A stretch of 64,000 bases of DNA from Ehretia macrophylla (lineage: Eukaryota > Streptophyta > Magnoliopsida > Boraginales > Ehretiaceae). Below, in pieces: positions 60,134 through 64,000 of the stretch. The stretch covers positions 116,622,325-116,686,324 of the forward strand of contig CM075764.1 of assembly GCA_037974665.1 (NCBI GenBank). Reading direction: 5' to 3'. Every line of letters starts with the position of its first letter. The first letter of the stretch is position 1. The translations under genes were made by a program, and so were the position numbers. Under the pieces are notes generated by a model. It worked only from the letters and a program-made list of their open reading frames with translations, had not been told where the DNA came from and did no database searches.

Positions 60134-60336
60134 GGCACGCACTACGAGGTAGGGCATTAACTACGAGACAAATACACGTTTCCTAAGTAAATGCACGCAA
60201 CCCTAAATGAATGCACGTAATTCAATGCAAGACACACAAAATGAAACACAATTCTTAAACCTAGGTTAAGGCACGCAAATCTAAGCTAGGGCACACGAAA
60301 TGAGGTATCGCACGCAAATCGAGGTCGGGCCTCACA
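60134..60336 (-). repeat. second LTR of the subfamily-B tandem, right end
   Basis: Resumes at GGCACGCACTACGAGGTAGG and ends GGCCTCACA, followed by a polypurine tract. Collinear with about 41,990-42,190. Confidence 0.92.
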
Positions 60337-60349
60337 TCCTCCCCTCCTT
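60337..60349 (-). other. polypurine tract, second subfamily-B internal region
   Basis: The coding strand reads AAGGAGGGGAGGA immediately before the LTR. Its presence here, after the downstream LTR of the previous unit, marks the tandem arrangement. Confidence 0.82.
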
Positions 60350-60427
60350 AAAAGAATTTTGTCCTGAAATTCAATATTACCTTTGAAAAAAAGCTGGATA
60401 CTGTTGCTCCATCTAGTCTCGCCTTTC

Positions 60428-63400
60428 CTACATTGCTTCTTCAACTCCATGATGATGCCACAACACTTTTACCATCGGTATAGTTTTGTTGCGCAACTCC
60501 CGATCTTGCTGGTCTAGGATCCAAATGGGCTTCTTTTCATAAGACAAGTTCTCCCGAAGCTGCAACGGCTCTGGCTCCAAGATATGGGATGGATAAGGGT
60601 AGTACTTCCGCAGCATCGAAACATGAAAGACGTCATGAATATTGGAGAGGTTTTGGGGTAGTGCCAGGCGATACGCCAATCTTCCAACCTTCTCAATTAT
60701 CTCAAATGGTCCTACAAATCTCGGGCTAAAATTTCCACCCTTGCCGTGTTTAATCAGTCCCCTCCGAGGTGATATCTTCAAGAACACCTTGTCGCCGACC
60801 TCAAACTCTAGGCTCCGTCTCCGTCGGTCCGCGTAACTTTTCTACCTGCTCTGGGCGGTAAGCATCCATTTCCGGATGAGGTAGGTATTATCAACAGTCT
60901 TCATAAGTTCAGGTAGAAGGGTTGGGTCAAAAGTCTTCGTTTCACCTACTTTATCCCAGTAAATTGGGGATCGACATTTATGTCCGTACAACGCCTCAAA
61001 TGGGGCCATCCCGATAGTGGCCTGATAACTATTATTATAAGCGAACTCCGCTAGAGACAGGTATTTCTCCCAACCTTTCCTGAAGTCTAAAACACACGCC
61101 CTCAACATATCCTCCAAAATCTGAATAGTTCTCTCAGATTGTCCATCAATCTAAGGGTGATAAGCCGTGCTGAAACTGAACTTCGTTCCCAAAGCTTCTT
61201 GCAATCTCTTCCAAAATTGAGAGGTAAAACGAGGATCCCTATCCGATACAATACTCACAGGCATCCCGTGCAATCTTACAATCTCAGCCACATACATATC
61301 TCCCAATTTCTCAGGACTATCTTCCTTGTTCATTGGTAAGAAATGCGCTGACTTAGTCAATCTATCCACTATGACCCAAATGGCGTCATGACCTTTTTGT
61401 GACCTGGGCAGGTCCATAACAAAGTCCATAGTTATGTGTTCCCATTTCCATTGAGGAATCTCCAATGGCTGTAGTAAACCTACTGGTCGTTGATGTTCCG
61501 CTTTGACTCTCTGGCAAGTCAAACACTGTGCTACAAACTCCGCAATCTCTCTCTTCATGTTATTCCACCAATAGTGTTGCTTCAAATCCCAGTACATCTT
61601 TGTTCCGCTGGGGTGAATAGTATATCTTGAATTATGGGCTTCTTCAAGAATCTTCTTTTTCAGCTCTGGTTCATCAGGAACACAAATCTGATTCCTAAAC
61701 CTCCAAAAACCATCATCATGAAACTTGAAATCTGTGTTGCTTTCTTTAATCTTCTGGAATTGTTGGTCCTTCTGTTGAGCCTCTCGTAATTCAGACAACA
61801 AGGTCGATTGAACTTGTGTAGTGCAAAAAAGTAACCCTTTTTGAGTTAATTGTGGTTTCCACAAAAATGCTTCCTCCAACAACTCATGCACCTTAACTTC
61901 CAATTTTGCCATGCTCGCTTTCCTACTTAAGGCATCTGCAACTACATTCGCTTTACCAGGCACATAATTGATTGTGCAGTTATAATCATCCAAAAGCTCC
62001 ATCCACCGTCTTTGCCTTATATTCAACTCCTTTTGTGAGAACAAGTATTTCAAGCTCTTGTGATCAGTAAACACCTCGAATTTGTTACCCCACAGATAGT
62101 GCCTCCATTTCTTGAGTGCAAACACAATAGCCGCTAACTCCAAATCATGCGTCGGGTAGTTCAATTCATATGGCTTCGTTTTCCTAGAAGCATACGCAAT
62201 CACTCTACCATTTTGCATCAACACACAACCCAATCCTTCTTTCGAAGCATCGCTATAGATTACAAAACCTTGACTTCCTTCAGGAAATGCAAGACCAGGT
62301 GTGGTAGTCAATCTTTTCTTCAATTCTTGGAAGCTGTTCTCACACTTATCATCCCACATGAACTTTGTTATCTTTTGAGTGAGCTTTGTAAGCGGTCCTG
62401 CAATCTTAGACAAATCCTTCACGAACCTCCGATAATAGCCGGCTAGACCAAGAAAACTCCGAACCTCTGTAACATCCTCCGGCTTCTTCCAAGACATCAC
62501 CGCTTCTATCTTTGTTGGATCCAATGCTATTCGCTCTTGGGATATGATATGCCCCAAAAATGCAATCTGCTGCAACCAAAATTCGCCCTTGCTAAACTTT
62601 GCATACAATTGATGCTCACGAAGTTTCTGCAATACCAATCGCAGATTTTGTTCATGCTCAGGCTCGGATTTTGAGTATACCATAATATCATCAATGAAGA
62701 TCACCACAAATTGGTCCAAGTAGGGTTGAAACACCCTGTGCATCAAGTCCATAAAAGCTACATGGGCATTAGTTAGTCCAAAAGGCATCACCACATATTC
62801 ATAATGCCCATATCTTGTCCTGAAAGCCGTTTTAGGCACATCCTCCTTTTTGATCCGCAACTGATAGTACCCTTGCCTCGAGTCGAGTTTCGAATACACT
62901 TTGGCTACTTGAAGTTGATCAAATAGCTCGTCGATCAGTGGAAGTGGGTATTTATTCTTGACAGTCACTTGGTTCAATCCTCGGTAATCGATGCATAGCC
63001 TCAACGTTCCGTCTTTCTTCTTTACAAATAGGACTGGTGCACCCCACGGAGAAGAACTTGGTTGAACAAACCCCTTCTTCAACAATCCTTGCAATTGGTC
63101 CTTCAATTCTTGTAGCTCGGCTGGTGCCATACGATAGGGAGCTTTAGATATCGGTTGGGTGCCAGGCAGTAACTCTATAATGAACTAGACAATTCATCTG
63201 GAAACACATCCGCATAGTCTTTGATCACAGGTATCTCCTCCAACTTAGCTTTGTCCGACGGCTTGTTGATGAGGTAAGCTAAGTATCCACTACACCCTTT
63301 TCTCAAGGACTTCACTGCTTTCGTAGATGAAATGATGCAACTCCCGATGAAATCTCTTCGACCCATTACCTCCAGTATTAGTTGACCAGGTACCTGGAAT

Positions 63401-63700
63401 ATTACAATCTTCGTCCAGCAATCTAGTTAGGCATGATGCTTTGCCAACCAGTCTATCCCTAAGATGACCTCATAGTCTCGAAAAGGTAATACAATAAGAT
63501 TGGCTGAGAATTCCTTATCCTTATTTTGGATTTTTTATGTTTTACAAGCTGAGCTAGTAACAAGTTTAGAACCCATCGGAGTACCAACTTCTACTTCGTA
63601 AGGCAAACATACAACTCGTAGTTTCACACGTTGCACACATAAGGGAGTAATAAATGAATGAGTATCACCCGGATCAATTAGCACCCTAACAGGTTGATTC
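60428..63700 (-). pseudogene. pol remains, second subfamily-B internal region
   Basis: The best-preserved pol in the window: one continuous stretch (61151-63130, 659 codons) covers most of reverse transcriptase ([28 protein letters not shown]), RNase H (about 62,260-61,900, ending DALSRK) and the integrase start (zinc-binding region with CLTC about 61,630-61,500; [22 protein letters not shown]). Integrase continues to about 60,600, and a chromodomain-like tail with VKVLWHHHG is near 60,430-60,530. Protease with VLIDPG lies near 63,690. Broken a few times, so a fossil, though probably the youngest copy by frame integrity. Confidence 0.93.
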
Positions 63701-63829
63701 AGTATGAATAATGTACCTTCAACAACAGCAGTCTCCTCTGGAAGCTCCTCGCACTCAATAGCATAAGATCAAGCCTGAACACTAGGAACTGGAGTCTTTC
63801 CTCTACCAGCTGGTTTAACCTGATTATGT

Positions 63830-64000
63830 CCTGCTTGCCATTTAGGGCAATCCTTGATCTGATGCTGATCACTGCCACACCGCACACATCGTCCTGACTT
63901 CTTCCAGCACTGGGCCTCGGTATGCCCCTTCTTGTCACAGTAAGAACAGTTGATAGACTGAGTAGCAGGTGAACTACCTGTGGATCCGCAGGTGGAAGAG
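63830..64000 (-). pseudogene. gag nucleocapsid end, second subfamily-B internal region (cut by window)
   Basis: Zinc-knuckle region matching those near 11,940 and 45,660, continuing past the window edge toward the rest of gag. Confidence 0.8.

Larger units (their letters stand above)
39559..64000 (-). mobile_element. subfamily-B Tekay-type element in LTR-internal-LTR-internal tandem
   Basis: Inserted in the integrase region of outer element 2. Order on the plus strand: LTR 39559-42190, internal 42191-46944, LTR 46945-50330 continued at 60134-60336, and a second internal region from 60337 to beyond the window. A normal element would have flanking DNA, not a second polypurine tract and pol, after its second LTR. 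Both internal regions share subfamily spellings (such as GAATTTTGTCCTGAAATTC) that differ from element 1 and the outer element. The tandem is best explained by unequal recombination between LTRs. Both gene sets are broken, with roughly eight breaks in the first and about five in the visible part of the second. The preceding bases TTTGT would be the left target duplication; the right one is not in view. The 9.8-kb organellar insertion lies within this span. Confidence 0.85.

Noticed and set aside
1-64000. CRISPR array or bacterial operon.
   Set aside because: The tandem repeats have no repeat-spacer structure with short unique spacers, and everything else is plant nuclear or organellar in type.

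Overview
This window is nuclear plant DNA, almost certainly from a flowering plant and probably from pericentromeric or other satellite heterochromatin. There is no sign of a working host protein-coding gene. Three kinds of sequence fill it: a 341-bp satellite, long-LTR Ty3/gypsy chromoviruses of the Tekay/Del type inserted in that satellite, and one 9.8-kb block of mitochondrial-type DNA lying inside one of the LTRs. I cannot name the species.

Layout. 1-4831: satellite array 1, about 14 monomers. 4832-16696: Tekay-type element 1, complete in outline (LTR, pol, gag, LTR; coding on the minus strand), flanked by a 5-bp target duplication. 16697-21699: satellite array 2. 21700-25256: a solo LTR in the opposite orientation with a perfect 5-bp duplication (TACGC). 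25257-34924: satellite array 3, about 28 monomers with clear higher-order structure. 34925-39558: one LTR and the end of pol of a second, outer element, inserted at the same base of the 341-bp monomer as element 1. 39559 to the window end: elements of a second subfamily inserted in the outer element's integrase region and arranged LTR - internal - LTR - internal, running off the window.

The second LTR of that tandem (46945-50330, continuing at 60134-60336) is split by 50331-60133. This block carries a truncated mitochondrial rps10 that begins at an ACG codon, a short piece of plastid psbA, the 5' part of a plastid-type trnI(CAU), and a dense mesh of short dispersed, hairpin-forming and inverted repeats. 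That mix is typical of a repeat-rich plant mitochondrial genome that has taken up plastid fragments, so I read it as a nuclear mitochondrial insertion (NUMT). Only about 6-7 bp of LTR is missing at the site, which fits insertion by end joining.

Relative order of events: satellite amplification; insertion of element 1, the outer element and the element that left the solo LTR; insertion of the subfamily-B element into the outer one; LTR-LTR recombination giving the tandem; and capture of mitochondrial DNA in its LTR. The retroelement genes are fossils with several breaks per copy. Most open frames in the satellite and LTRs are by-products of low stop density and are not annotated. I found no new enzymatic or defence system; the unusual features are structural: same-base insertions, higher-order satellite repeats, the tandem retroelement and the repeat-dense organellar insertion.
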